The notes: generated by a model not told the origin, from the letters alone. Counted from the stretch's first letter, positions 8,735 to 17,752 are shown. The stretch: DNA of 64,000 nt from Pseudomonas gozinkensis (GCF_014863585.1 NZ_CP062253.1:2940501-3004500), one strand, 5' to 3'. A program made the numbers and translations.

Positions 8735-10063
8735 ATGAACAACGTTGCTGTATCAATCGAGGACGTACCGCTCAATGGCTTTCATCGTCTGCTGACGATC
8801 CGTTCGGCCGGTGGCTCCTTTGTCGACGGGTATGTTCTGAGCATCATCGGTGTGGCACTGGTGCACATGTCCAGGTCTCTGGCGCTGGACGATTTCTGGG
8901 AAGGCATGATCGCCGCCTCGGCGCTGATCGGCATTTTCTTCGGCGGTTTTCTCGGCGGCTGGCTGACCGATGTGCTGGGGCGCAAGCGTCTGCTGTTTGT
9001 CGGGCCGAGCCTGTTCATCGTGGCGTCGCTGGCGCAGTTGTGGGTCGACTCGGCGGTGGCGCTGTTTTTTCTGCGGCTGTTGCTGGGAGTGGCGGTCGGC
9101 ATCGAGTACCCGGTCGCGACTTCGCTGCTGGTCGAGTTCATGCCGCGCAAATATCGCGGCCCGCGTCTGGCGACGCTGACGATCATGTGGTTCGCCGGGG
9201 CCGCAACGGCGTATGTGGTGGGCGAGCTGATGTTCAAGCTGTGGGGCTCCGATGCCTGGCGGCTGGTGCTGGCCAGCGCGGCGATCATCGGCGCCATGCT
9301 GTTTCTGGTGCGCATCGGCACCCCCGAGTCGCCGCGCTGGCTGCTGAGCAAGGGCCGCGCCGCCGAAGCCGAAGCGATCATCAAACAGGTCTACGGCAAC
9401 GATTTCTCCCTGGCCAATCTCCCCGAACATCGCGTGGGCGAGAAGCTGACGATCTTCAATCTGCTGCACTCCGGCTACGGCAAACGCATGCTGTTTGTCG
9501 TGGTGTTCTGGACCTGCTCGGTGGTGCCGCTGTTCGCCGTGTATGCCTTTGCGCCGAAGGTGCTGGCCGCGCTGAATCTGCAGGGCGACTGGTCGTCCAT
9601 GGGGTCGGTGGCGATTACCTTGTTCTTTGTCATCGGCTGCGTGATTTCGACCCGGATCATCAACCGCGTCGGCCGACGCAATCTGCTGATCTACAGCTTT
9701 CTCTGCTCCGGCCTTGCGCTGCTCGGGCTGGCCGTCAGTCATGCCGGGCCCAATGCGCTGGTGCTCGCCTTCTTTGCCGTTTACGCCTTGTTCATCGGCG
9801 GCGCCCAGGTGCTGACGCTGGTGTACCCCAATGAACTGTTTCCCACGGAAATCCGAGCCTTCGCGGTCGGGGTCGGCACTTCACTGTCGCGCATCGGCGC
9901 AGCGGCGGGGACCTATCTGGTGCCGGTTTCCCTGAGCACGCTGGGCATTGCCCAGACCATGTACATCGCGGCGGCCGTCACGTTGGTCGGCCTGGTGCTG
10001 TCGTGGGTGCTCGCGCCGGAAACCCGCTCGCTCAACCTGCAACAGGCTGCCTCGCTGAATTGA
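8735..10063 (+). CDS. MFS transporter, sugar-porter/metabolite:H+ symporter type
   Basis: 442-residue major facilitator with about 12 transmembrane segments. The A-loop motif between helices 2 and 3 reads G-G-W-L-T-D-V-L-G-R-K-R (near residues 72-83), and the sugar-porter signature P-E-S-P-R-W-L is near 196. The start follows AAGGACA. It lies between the FAD oxidoreductase and the DapA-family gene in the same direction, so it is probably a second importer, or an exporter, for the pathway substrate or an intermediate. Confidence 0.87.
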   Translation: MNNVAVSIEDVPLNGFHRLLTIRSAGGSFVDGYVLSIIGVALVHMSRSLALDDFWEGMIAASALIGIFFGGFLGGWLTDVLGRKRLLFVGPSLFIVASLAQLWVDSAVALFFLRLLLGVAVGIEYPVATSLLVEFMPRKYRGPRLATLTIMWFAGAATAYVVGELMFKLWGSDAWRLVLASAAIIGAMLFLVRIGTPESPRWLLSKGRAAEAEAIIKQVYGNDFSLANLPEHRVGEKLTIFNLLHSGYGKRMLFVVVFWTCSVVPLFAVYAFAPKVLAALNLQGDWSSMGSVAITLFFVIGCVISTRIINRVGRRNLLIYSFLCSGLALLGLAVSHAGPNALVLAFFAVYALFIGGAQVLTLVYPNELFPTEIRAFAVGVGTSLSRIGAAAGTYLVPVSLSTLGIAQTMYIAAAVTLVGLVLSWVLAPETRSLNLQQAASLN

Positions 10064-10129
10064 ACCTTGCCCGGGCCTTATCGGCTTCGGGCCAATGCAT
10101 TGAACACTGCAACCACTGGAGAAAAACCT

Positions 10130-11032
10130 ATGAACTTTGACGGCATCTTTACCCCTGCCATTACGCCTTTGTCCGCCGATGGCCAGATCGATTATTCGGC
10201 GTTTGCCGAAGTGGTCGAGTACCTGATCGAGTCGCGGGTTCACGGCATCGTCATCGGTGGTTCGACCGGCGAGTACTACGCCCACACCACCGCCGAGCGG
10301 CTGAAAGTGGCCGAGCGCGCGAAGGAAGTGATCAATGGCCGGATTCCGCTGGTGATCGGCACGGGCGGGATCCGCACCGAAGATGCGGTGGCCTTCGCCG
10401 AGCATGCCAAGTCGATCGAAGCCGATGCGATTCTGGTGGGCTCGCCGCCCTATGCCTTGCCGACGCAAAAGGAAATCGCCGCCCACGTGCTGGCCGTGGA
10501 CAAGGCCGCCGGCCTGCCGATCATGCTCTACAACTACCCGGCGCGGATGGGCGTAGCGATGGGCCCTGAGTTCTTCGAGGCGATTGCCGGTTGCAAGAAC
10601 ATCGTCGCGATCAAGGAAAGCTCCGGCGACACCGCCCAGTTGCATCGTCTGGCGCATTCGCATCCTTCGATCCAGCTGTCCTGCGGCTGGGACGACATGG
10701 CCCTGGAGTTCTTCGCCTGGGGCGCGCGCAGCTGGGTCTGCGCCGGTTCGAACTTCATTCCGGCCGAGCACATCGCGCTGTACGAGGCCTGCGTTCTGGA
10801 GAAAAACTTCGACAAGGGCCGGCGGATCATGTCGGCGCTGTTGCCGCTGATGGACGTGCTGGAAAGCGGCAAGTTCGTTCAGTCGATCAAGCACGGCAGC
10901 GAACTGGTCGGCCTGCGGGCCGGTGGTGTGCGCAAGCCGATGCAGCCGCTGGAAGCGTCCGAGAAGGAAGTGCTGGAAAGCGTGATCAAAACCCTCAAAC
11001 AGAATGTGGCGCGCGTCGTCGCGGAGGTTTGA
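10130..11032 (+). CDS. DapA-family class I aldolase/deaminase
   Basis: 300-residue (beta/alpha)8 enzyme of the dihydrodipicolinate synthase/N-acetylneuraminate lyase superfamily. The Schiff-base lysine is K162 in V-A-I-K-E-S-S-G-D, with the catalytic tyrosine at 134 or 136 in L-Y-N-Y-P; the G-G-S-T-G-E pocket is near residues 43-48. It is not in a lysine-biosynthesis context. The next gene is a semialdehyde-type dehydrogenase one base downstream. This pairing is known from hydroxyproline catabolism, where the DapA-like enzyme deaminates pyrroline-4-hydroxy-2-carboxylate to 2-oxoglutarate semialdehyde. That role is an inference here. Start at 10130 follows GGAG. Confidence 0.85.
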   Translation: MNFDGIFTPAITPLSADGQIDYSAFAEVVEYLIESRVHGIVIGGSTGEYYAHTTAERLKVAERAKEVINGRIPLVIGTGGIRTEDAVAFAEHAKSIEADAILVGSPPYALPTQKEIAAHVLAVDKAAGLPIMLYNYPARMGVAMGPEFFEAIAGCKNIVAIKESSGDTAQLHRLAHSHPSIQLSCGWDDMALEFFAWGARSWVCAGSNFIPAEHIALYEACVLEKNFDKGRRIMSALLPLMDVLESGKFVQSIKHGSELVGLRAGGVRKPMQPLEASEKEVLESVIKTLKQNVARVVAEV

Positions 11033-11033
11033 A

Positions 11034-12524
11034 ATGGCCGATCTTCTGAGTCAAGCGCAGTACCGCGAACTGGCGGCGAAGCTTGAGTTTCGCAATCAGG
11101 CGTTCATCAACGGCGAGTTTCGCAGCGCGCTGTCCGGCAAGACGTTCACCACGACCAACCCGGCGACTGAAGCAGTGTTGACCGAGATTACCGCCTGCGG
11201 TGCTCAGGACGTGGACGTCGCTGTCGCCGCCGCCAAGGCCGCGTTTGAAGACGGACGCTGGCAAGGGCTGGCGCCGTCGGCACGCAAATCGGTGTTGCTG
11301 CGATTCGCCCAGTTGCTGGACGACCACTCCCATGAACTGGCGGTCCTGGAAAGCCTGGACAGCGGCAAACCGATCCGCGAATGCCAGAACATCGACGTGC
11401 CCGAGACGATTCACACCCTGCGCTGGCACGCCGAGCTGATCGACAAGATTTACGACTCGACCGCCCCGACCGGTAACGGCGCGGTGACCATGGTCGTGCG
11501 CGAACCGATCGGGGTGGTGGGCCTGGTGTTGCCGTGGAATTTCCCGCTGCTGATGCTCGCGTGGAAGATCGGCCCGTCGCTGGCCGCCGGCTGCTCCATC
11601 GTGGTCAAACCGGCCAAGGAAACCACCCTGAGCACCCTGCGAGTAGCCGAACTGGCGCATCAGGCGGGGATTCCGGCCGGTGTGTTCAACGTGGTGCCCG
11701 GTGGTGGCAAGGAGGCGGGCGAACCGCTGGGCCGTCATCCGGACGTCGCCATGGTCAGCTTCACCGGTTCGACCGATACGGGGCGGTTGTTCCTCAAGTA
11801 CTCCAGCGAATCCAACCTGAAGCGCATCGTGCTGGAATGCGGCGGCAAGAACCCGGCAGTGGTGATGAACGATGTCGAAGACGTCGATCTGGTTGCCCAG
11901 CACGTGGTTAACGGCGCGTTCTGGAACATGGGCGAAAACTGCTCGGCTTCGTCACGGCTGATCGTGCACTCGGACATCAAGGACGCGTTGCTACAGCGTG
12001 TGCAGGTGCATCTGGCCGACTGGAAAATGGGCGATCCACTTGACCCGGAAAACCGTCTGGGTTCGATGATCAGCAAGGCGCACTTCGAGAAGGTCCGCTC
12101 GTACCTCGACCATGCCCGGGATGAGAATCTTTCGGTGCTGGCGGGGGGCAACACGGCCGACAACATCTTCGTCGAGCCGACCATCGTCGATGGCGTCAGC
12201 CGTGACAGTCGTCTGTTTCAGGAAGAAATCTTCGGCCCGGTGCTGAGCGTGACCACGTTCACCTCCGTCGACGAAGCGATCAGCCTGGCCAACGACACAG
12301 CCTATGGCCTTGCAGCCTCGGCGTACACCGGCAGCCTGCGCCATGCGCTGAAACTCTCGCGGGGGATCCGCGCCGGTATCGTCACCGTGAACTGCTTCGG
12401 CGAGGGCGATGCTTCGACGCCTTTCGGCGGCTACAAAGAGTCGGGTTTCGGTGGGCGTGACAAGTCGATCTGGGCCCATGACCAGTACACCGAGCTGAAA
12501 ACCATCTGGATCGACGCGTCCTGA
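11034..12524 (+). CDS. NAD(P)-dependent aldehyde dehydrogenase (PuuC-like)
   Basis: 496-residue aldehyde dehydrogenase. Catalytic C303 is in G-E-N-C-S-A-S-S-R, the general base E268 in L-E-C-G-G-K-N, and N169 in P-W-N-F-P. The cofactor-binding F-T-G-S-T segment is near 243-247. It resembles gamma-glutamyl-aminobutyraldehyde and 4-guanidinobutyraldehyde dehydrogenases. The start lies one base after the DapA-family stop codon and its ribosome site GGAGG is inside that gene, so the two are translationally linked. It most likely oxidises the semialdehyde produced by its partner. Confidence 0.9.
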   Translation: MADLLSQAQYRELAAKLEFRNQAFINGEFRSALSGKTFTTTNPATEAVLTEITACGAQDVDVAVAAAKAAFEDGRWQGLAPSARKSVLLRFAQLLDDHSHELAVLESLDSGKPIRECQNIDVPETIHTLRWHAELIDKIYDSTAPTGNGAVTMVVREPIGVVGLVLPWNFPLLMLAWKIGPSLAAGCSIVVKPAKETTLSTLRVAELAHQAGIPAGVFNVVPGGGKEAGEPLGRHPDVAMVSFTGSTDTGRLFLKYSSESNLKRIVLECGGKNPAVVMNDVEDVDLVAQHVVNGAFWNMGENCSASSRLIVHSDIKDALLQRVQVHLADWKMGDPLDPENRLGSMISKAHFEKVRSYLDHARDENLSVLAGGNTADNIFVEPTIVDGVSRDSRLFQEEIFGPVLSVTTFTSVDEAISLANDTAYGLAASAYTGSLRHALKLSRGIRAGIVTVNCFGEGDASTPFGGYKESGFGGRDKSIWAHDQYTELKTIWIDAS

Positions 12525-12550
12525 TTCATCGCGGTTTTTCGCAGGTCTTT

Positions 12551-12588
12551 TTCGCCCCGATCGGTACGCGCGTACCGGTTGGGGCGAA
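12551..12588. other. Long inverted repeat between aldehyde dehydrogenase and regulator
   Basis: TTCGCCCC and GGGGCGAA arms flank a perfect inner palindrome GGTACGCGCGTACC (12563-12576). There is no T-run behind it on the plus strand. It may be a terminator-like stem for the catabolic operon or an operator for the regulator gene that starts 56 bp downstream. Confidence 0.4.
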
Positions 12589-12643
12589 TTGCGTTCATTC
12601 CCGAGTATTTTGCCGCCCCGGCGGTTAGCATGGCGCTACAACA

Positions 12644-13678
12644 ATGAAACCGATGGACCACACCTTGATCGAACGACGCCAATTCAGCGGTGGCATGAAG
12701 GGCAAGAACCTTCGCTACCTGAACGAGCCCGCCAGCGGCCCGGGACGCATGACCCGCACCGGGTTTGTGCTGCTGGAGCATTTTTCCCTGCCAGCGTTTA
12801 CCCAGGCGCTGGACACCATCATTACCTCCAACCTGCTGCGGCCCGGTCTGTTTTCCACCCGAACCTTCGGCCTGAGCGATGGCGAGGTGATCAGCGATCT
12901 GGGTTTGGTCATTCGCCCGGATGCGCGACTGGAGGCGGGCGCGATACAAGAACTGGATCTGCTGGTGATCTGCGGCGGTTACCGCACGGAGTTGAAAGCC
13001 AGCGACGAGTTTATCGGACTGCTGAAACTGGCCGCCGAGGCCGGCGTGATTCTGGCCGGGTTGTGGAACGGCTCATGGTTCCTGGGCCGGGCAGGGGTGC
13101 TGGAAGGCTATCGTTGTGCGATTCACCCGGAGCATCGGCCGGCGCTGGCGGAGATTTCCAAGGCCACGCAAGTCAGCAGCGAACCCTACGTGATCGACCG
13201 CGACCGGTTGACCGCGTCCAGTCCGTCCGGCGCATTCCACATGGCGCTGGACTGGATCAAGGGCCTGCACGACAAGGCGCTGGTCGAGGGCATCGAAGAC
13301 ATTCTGGCCTTCGAGGAATCCCGTTACCGGCGGATCAAACCGACCGAGAACATCTGCGTCAGCGCGCCGTTGCGCGAAGTGGTGAAGCTGATGGACGCCA
13401 ATCTGGAGGAGCCACTGGAGCTGGAGCAACTGGCGGTGTATGCCGGGCGCTCCCGACGTCAGCTGGAGCGGCTGTTCAAGGAACAACTGGGCACCACGCC
13501 GCAGCGTTATTACATGGAACTGCGCATCACCGAGGCCCGACGTCTGCTGCAACACACCGAGCTGTCCCAGGTGGACGTGCTGGTGGCCTGCGGATTCGTG
13601 TCGCCAAGCCATTTCAGCAAGTGCTACAGCGCTTATTTCGGTTATCGGCCGTCCAAAGAAAAACGGCTCGTCAAATGA
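12644..13678 (+). CDS. GlxA-type (GATase1-AraC) transcriptional regulator
   Basis: 344-residue regulator with an N-terminal DJ-1/GATase1-like domain (about 25-200) and a C-terminal AraC helix-turn-helix pair (about 240-335: L-E-Q-L-A-V-Y-A-G-R-S-R-R-Q-L-E-R and V-A-C-G-F-V-S-P-S-H-F-S). This architecture is that of GbdR, CdhR, SouR, DhcR and ArgR of pseudomonads, which sense amines, betaines or arginine and activate catabolic genes. Its position at the end of a betaine-like locus fits an activator. Known ArgR-type sites contain TGTCG, as does the motif found three times in this locus. An internal ATG three codons later is an alternative start. Confidence 0.87.
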   Translation: MKPMDHTLIERRQFSGGMKGKNLRYLNEPASGPGRMTRTGFVLLEHFSLPAFTQALDTIITSNLLRPGLFSTRTFGLSDGEVISDLGLVIRPDARLEAGAIQELDLLVICGGYRTELKASDEFIGLLKLAAEAGVILAGLWNGSWFLGRAGVLEGYRCAIHPEHRPALAEISKATQVSSEPYVIDRDRLTASSPSGAFHMALDWIKGLHDKALVEGIEDILAFEESRYRRIKPTENICVSAPLREVVKLMDANLEEPLELEQLAVYAGRSRRQLERLFKEQLGTTPQRYYMELRITEARRLLQHTELSQVDVLVACGFVSPSHFSKCYSAYFGYRPSKEKRLVK

Positions 13679-13688
13679 CGAGCCGTTT
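13661..13688. terminator. Bidirectional terminator at convergent gene ends
   Basis: A 13-bp perfect stem, AAACGGCTCGTCA with its complement, and an AA loop. It overlaps the last codons of the regulator gene and stands 12 bp before the end of the convergent hydrolase gene. A-runs on one side and T-runs on the other allow use from both strands. Confidence 0.75.
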
Positions 13689-13699
13689 GGCGTGCTGCT

Positions 13700-14764
13700 T
13701 CAGAGGTGATCGGCGTCGATGATCGCCTGAGCGAAGGCTTTCGGGTCTTCCTGCGGCAGGTTGTGGCCAATGCCGCCGTTGATCAGCCGGAACTGGTATT
13801 TGCCGGTGAAGCGTTTGGCGTAGTCCTCAGGTGCCGGGTGCGGCGCGCCGTTGGCATCGCCTTCCATCGTGATGGTCGGCACGCTGATCGACGGGGCGGT
13901 GGCGAGTTTTTGTTCCAGTGCATCGTACTGGCTTTCACCCTGCACCAGACCCAGGCGCCAGCGGTAGTTGAACACGGTGATCGCGACGTGATCCGGGTTC
14001 TGCAACGCCTTGGCGCTGCGGTCGAAGGTGGCGTCGTCGAAGGCCCATTTCGGTGATGCCAGTTGCCAGATCAGCTTGGCGAAATCATGGGTGTTCCTGG
14101 TGTAGCCCGCCTCACCACGGTCGGTGGCGAAGTAGAACTGATACCACCATTGCAGCTCGGCCTTGGGCGGCAGCGGATTCTTGCCGGCGGCCTGATTGCC
14201 GATCAGATAGCCGCTGACCGATACCAGCGCCTTCACCCGTTCAGGCCACAGCGCCGACACGATGTCCGCCGAACGCGCGCCCCAGTCGTAGCCGCCGAGC
14301 ACGGCTTGCTTGATCTTCAGCGCATCCATGAAGTCGATCACGTCACTGGCCAGCGCCGCCGGCTGACCGTTGCGCACGGTCTTGTCGGACAGGAAATGCG
14401 TGTCGCCATAACCCCGAGCGTACGGCATCAGCACCCGATAACCCTTGGCCGCCAGCAGCGGCGCGACGTCGTCGTAGCTGTGAATGTCGTACGGCCAGCC
14501 GTGCAGCAGAATCACCACCGGGCCATCGGCCGGGCCGGTTTCGGCGTAAGCCACGTCCAGCAGGCCGGCCTTCACATGCTTGAGCGGGCCGAAGGGCAGG
14601 TCGGCTTTGACGCTGGCGGCTTCGGTCTTGACCGGCTCGGGTGCTGCGGTTTGCGCTTGAGCGAACGCGCCAAACTGCAGCAGCGCGGTGGCAAGAATCG
14701 ACAGGCCTAGCAGGCAGCGACGGTTTTTCCCGGTGGTGACGGTGGCGTGTGGTGCGTGCTTCAT
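13700..14764 (-). CDS. Exported alpha/beta hydrolase, epoxide-hydrolase type
   Basis: 354-residue protein with an N-terminal hydrophobic signal segment (about residues 16-38, ending F-A-Q-A-Q), so probably periplasmic or secreted. The alpha/beta hydrolase core has the oxyanion motif H-G-W-P-Y-D near 90 and a nucleophile elbow G-Y-D-W-G-A with aspartate instead of serine near 158, as in epoxide hydrolases and haloalkane dehalogenases. The catalytic histidine is in G-H-N-L-P-Q-E-D near the C-terminus. Start follows AAGGAG. It is a single gene with its own downstream terminator shared with the regulator. Substrate unknown. Confidence 0.82.
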   Translation of the reverse strand: MKHAPHATVTTGKNRRCLLGLSILATALLQFGAFAQAQTAAPEPVKTEAASVKADLPFGPLKHVKAGLLDVAYAETGPADGPVVILLHGWPYDIHSYDDVAPLLAAKGYRVLMPYARGYGDTHFLSDKTVRNGQPAALASDVIDFMDALKIKQAVLGGYDWGARSADIVSALWPERVKALVSVSGYLIGNQAAGKNPLPPKAELQWWYQFYFATDRGEAGYTRNTHDFAKLIWQLASPKWAFDDATFDRSAKALQNPDHVAITVFNYRWRLGLVQGESQYDALEQKLATAPSISVPTITMEGDANGAPHPAPEDYAKRFTGKYQFRLINGGIGHNLPQEDPKAFAQAIIDADHL

Positions 14765-14933
14765 GGCAAGTCTCCTTATGATCGGCGAGGGCCGGGTTCT
14801 GGCTGAACCCTTCGTGTCTGGCGTTCATTAAAGACTGGCCACGTATCTGCGCTGTTTCCGTTTTCGTCAGCTGATGCGCGGGCATGTATCCGGGAGGCGT
14901 TCGTACACACTGCGATACAAACCTGCGGCCAAC

Positions 14934-14960
14934 AAAAAGCCCCGAATGTTCGGGGCTCTT
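14934..14960 (-). terminator. Rho-independent terminator of the PLDc_N gene
   Basis: On the minus strand AGCCCCGAA and TTCGGGGCT form a stem followed by TTTTTG, 15 bp after the stop of the small membrane protein gene. Confidence 0.8.
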
Positions 14961-14974
14961 GCTTGCCTTGGGCT

Positions 14975-15169
14975 TCAGGCCTGCGTGACGTGCTTGGGCC
15001 CGGCCAGCGCCCAGGCGATCAGCCCGAACAGCGGCACGAACACGATCAATACGATCCAGACGCCTTTGTTGCTGGCTTTCCCCTCACTCTTGCGCACCCG
15101 GTTGATCGCCCACAATTCGATGAGCAAAAGAACGACGGCCAGTACGATCCACGTGGTTTCAAGTTGCAT
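14975..15169 (-). CDS. Small PLDc_N-domain inner-membrane protein
   Basis: 64-residue protein with two hydrophobic helices (about 6-23 and 38-58) separated by a basic loop (R-V-R-K-S-E-G-K). This matches the phospholipase D nuclease N-terminal-like domain, found as a stand-alone small membrane protein in many bacteria. It has an AGGAGG ribosome site before ATG 15169 and a clear terminator behind. No catalytic part is present, and function is unknown. Confidence 0.8.
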   Translation of the reverse strand: MQLETTWIVLAVVLLLIELWAINRVRKSEGKASNKGVWIVLIVFVPLFGLIAWALAGPKHVTQA

Positions 15170-15335
15170 GGGCTACCTCCTGATGGTCATTGGGTTAGGC
15201 GGGGCATGCCACTCAGGGTTCATTAAATTTGCTTGATCGCCTGCTTGGCGCAGGTGCACAAATGTTCTAAACGCTTCCGCAAAGTCGCGGTAACTTAGAG
15301 GTCTTCAACGACCAACACTGCCTTCGGAGCCTTGC

Positions 15336-16172
15336 GTGGACAAACGCAACTGGATCGAGCTGTCTCAGGATGCCGACACCGGCATCGAGTCGATTCGTGC
15401 CCATTTCCAGGGCCACGCCTACGATCCGCACTGGCATGACAGCTTTCTGGTGGGCGTCACCGAGCAGGGCGTGCAGCAGTTTCATTGCCGGCGCGTGCGC
15501 CATCTGAGTACGCCGGGCAAGATTTTCATGCTGGAGCCGGGGGAGATCCACGACGGGCACGCGCCGACGGAGGAGGGCTTCACCTACTCCATGCTCTACC
15601 TTGATCCGCACTGGCTGGAGCGCGAATTGCGCGTACTGTTCGAGCATGCGCCGGACAATAGCCAGCTCGGCTTCACCGATACCCTGAGTCAGGATTCGCG
15701 CCTGTCCACGGCCATCAATCAGGCCTTCAACGCCCTGCATCAAGGTGACTTGCGCATCGTGCGCCAGACCGCTATCGACACCTTGCTCGGTTCGCTGACG
15801 TCCCACCTCGACTGGCGTAAGCGTCAGCCGTTCGATCCGCGTCTGCCACGAGTGGCCCAGGTGGCGCGGGACTATCTGCATGCCCATGCCTTCGAGGACA
15901 TCGGGCTGGACGATCTGGCCCAGGCCTGCGGGGTCGATCGCTTTCGACTGACGCGGGCGTTCAAGGCGGCTTTCGGCCTGGCACCACACGCCTACCTGAT
16001 TCAGCTGCGACTGGCCCGCGCCCGCCAGTTGCTGGCCCGCGGCGAAACACCCGCCACCGTCGCCAGCGCCCTCGGTTTCGCCGATCAGAGCCATCTGGGG
16101 CGCTGGTTTCGTCGTGCCTACCACCTGACGCCGGCGGATTACCGCAAGCGCTGCTCAAACCTTCCAGACTGA
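15336..16172 (+). CDS. AraC family transcriptional regulator (with LysE exporter)
   Basis: 278-residue protein with an N-terminal cupin-like sensor (H-W-H-D near residue 32) and a C-terminal AraC double helix-turn-helix (about 185-270: D-L-A-Q-A-C-G-V-D-R-F-R-L-T-R and A-S-A-L-G-F-A-D-Q-S-H-L-G-R). GTG start at 15336 follows CGGAG. The next gene, 51 bp on in the same direction, is a LysE-type exporter; an AraC regulator beside an amino acid exporter is a common local-control pair. Confidence 0.87.
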   Translation: MDKRNWIELSQDADTGIESIRAHFQGHAYDPHWHDSFLVGVTEQGVQQFHCRRVRHLSTPGKIFMLEPGEIHDGHAPTEEGFTYSMLYLDPHWLERELRVLFEHAPDNSQLGFTDTLSQDSRLSTAINQAFNALHQGDLRIVRQTAIDTLLGSLTSHLDWRKRQPFDPRLPRVAQVARDYLHAHAFEDIGLDDLAQACGVDRFRLTRAFKAAFGLAPHAYLIQLRLARARQLLARGETPATVASALGFADQSHLGRWFRRAYHLTPADYRKRCSNLPD

Positions 16173-16223
16173 ACCCCGCGTAACCGCGACCATGAGCTCC
16201 TGTTCTGATTCGGGAGTCCTGTC

Positions 16224-16820
16224 ATGGAATCGTTGTTGCCATTTCTGCTGTTTTCCTTCGTCGCCTCGATCACCCCGGGGCCGACCAATATTCTGGTGAT
16301 GAGCCACAGCTCGCGGCGCGGCCTGATGGCGACAGTGCCGATCATCTTCGGCGCGTGTGTGTCGGCGGCGCTGGTGGTGTTGGTGGTCGGGCTCGGCGTG
16401 GGGGAAACCTTGCTGCGCTATCCTCGTGTGCAGCAGGCCATGGCCTGGGCCGGGGTGTTGTGGTTGAGCTGGCTGGCGTGGCAGATCTTTCGCAGCACGC
16501 CGCCGTCGTTGGACTCGGCGACAGAGGGTGAAACAGGCTTCAGCGTGTTCGGTGCCGCCGGCCTGCAACTGATCAACCCGAAGGTGTGGATGATGGCCGT
16601 GGCGGTGGTGAGTGTGTTTGGCGGCAACGGCGACGAGAGCGCGCGGATGCTGCTGTTGTCGGTGGTATTTCTGCTGGTCTGCCTGCCGTGCATGACGGCG
16701 TGGGCGCTGCTGGGCGTGGGCAGCGCGCGGTTCTTTGGATCGCCACGGGCGTTTCGGCGAATGAATGCCGTGCTGGCGTTTTTGTTGTTGGTGTCGGCCT
16801 GGTTGACGGTGTTGGTCTAG
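16224..16820 (+). CDS. LysE/RhtB family amino acid exporter
   Basis: 198-residue inner-membrane protein with about six hydrophobic helices. The family signature S-I-T-P-G-P-T-N-I-L is at about residues 14-23, and the second half carries L-Q-L-I-N-P-K-V-W-M, the conserved N-P-K motif. It should export an amino acid or analogue. Start has GGGAG upstream. It is probably cotranscribed with the AraC gene in front of it. Confidence 0.87.
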   Translation: MESLLPFLLFSFVASITPGPTNILVMSHSSRRGLMATVPIIFGACVSAALVVLVVGLGVGETLLRYPRVQQAMAWAGVLWLSWLAWQIFRSTPPSLDSATEGETGFSVFGAAGLQLINPKVWMMAVAVVSVFGGNGDESARMLLLSVVFLLVCLPCMTAWALLGVGSARFFGSPRAFRRMNAVLAFLLLVSAWLTVLV

Positions 16821-16928
16821 GCATCGGGACCTTCCGCATTCCTGACAGGAATGCACCGCATAAAATCAATGAATTTCTATTATCGATCTTCGTGACGTAG
16901 GGTGCTTCAAGGACACGGAGAAACGCCC

Positions 16929-17636
16929 TTGAACGCTTCCTCTACTCAAAAATTCGACACCTCCCGCGCCAATGAATACGGCAAGCAAAGCCGGATTGCC
17001 CTGGCGGGGTATGACGCTTGCCACGACCTTGCCGCGTGCATGCTGGCGGCCAGTCTCGGTAACGTAGGCTCGGCGCGGATTCTGGCGGTTGGCGCAGGCG
17101 GAACAGCTCAGGAAATCATAGCGATGGGGCGTCTGGAGCCAGGCTGGCGCTTCATGGCGGTTGATCCGTCCGAGCCGATGCTGACGGCGGCGACCGAGCA
17201 ATTGCGGATACATGACTTGCTGGCGCGAACGGATCTGCATCTCGGGCCGGTCGACGATTTGCCTGCCGATGAGTCATACGACGCTGCTACGGTGATCGGC
17301 GTTCTGCATCATCTGGAAGGTGATGATGCCAAGCGAGCGCTTCTGCAATCCATTCGGGCTCGTTTGAAACCGGGTGCTCCGCTGATCGTGGCTGGCAATC
17401 ACTACGCGTATGCCAGCCAACCGTTGTTGCTGGAAGCGTGGGGACAACGCTGGCGCCAGAACGGTGCCAGCGCCGATGAGGTGAAGGGCAAACTGGGAAA
17501 AATTCTTCAGGGTGCCGATCCTCCGCATTCCGAGGCAGCGGTGCAAAAGCTGTTGCATGAAGCCGGGTTTGGCGAGGTCACCCGGTTTTTCAGCAGCCTG
17601 TTCTGGGGCGCGTGGTTGACGCGTAGAACGAGCTGA
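16929..17636 (+). CDS. Class I SAM-dependent methyltransferase
   Basis: 235-residue methyltransferase. The SAM-binding motif I is seen as I-L-A-V-G-A-G-G-T-A-Q-E, followed by an acidic motif II (F-M-A-V-D-P-S-E) and motif post-I D-A-A-T-V-I-G-V-L-H-H-L. The TTG at 16929 has GGAGA eight bases upstream; a GTG at 16902 would add nine residues. It is a lone gene between the exporter and trmK. Substrate is not predictable from the sequence. Confidence 0.78.
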   Translation: MNASSTQKFDTSRANEYGKQSRIALAGYDACHDLAACMLAASLGNVGSARILAVGAGGTAQEIIAMGRLEPGWRFMAVDPSEPMLTAATEQLRIHDLLARTDLHLGPVDDLPADESYDAATVIGVLHHLEGDDAKRALLQSIRARLKPGAPLIVAGNHYAYASQPLLLEAWGQRWRQNGASADEVKGKLGKILQGADPPHSEAAVQKLLHEAGFGEVTRFFSSLFWGAWLTRRTS

Positions 17637-17752
17637 CCTGTGCCCTGGCGACGAATCCGACCACACGTATTTGAAATCCCCACCGTTGCCCCCCAGAATC
17701 GCGCCCCGATCCGGCCACCGGTGCCGGGCGTTCAGAGTGAAAGGGGTTGCGG

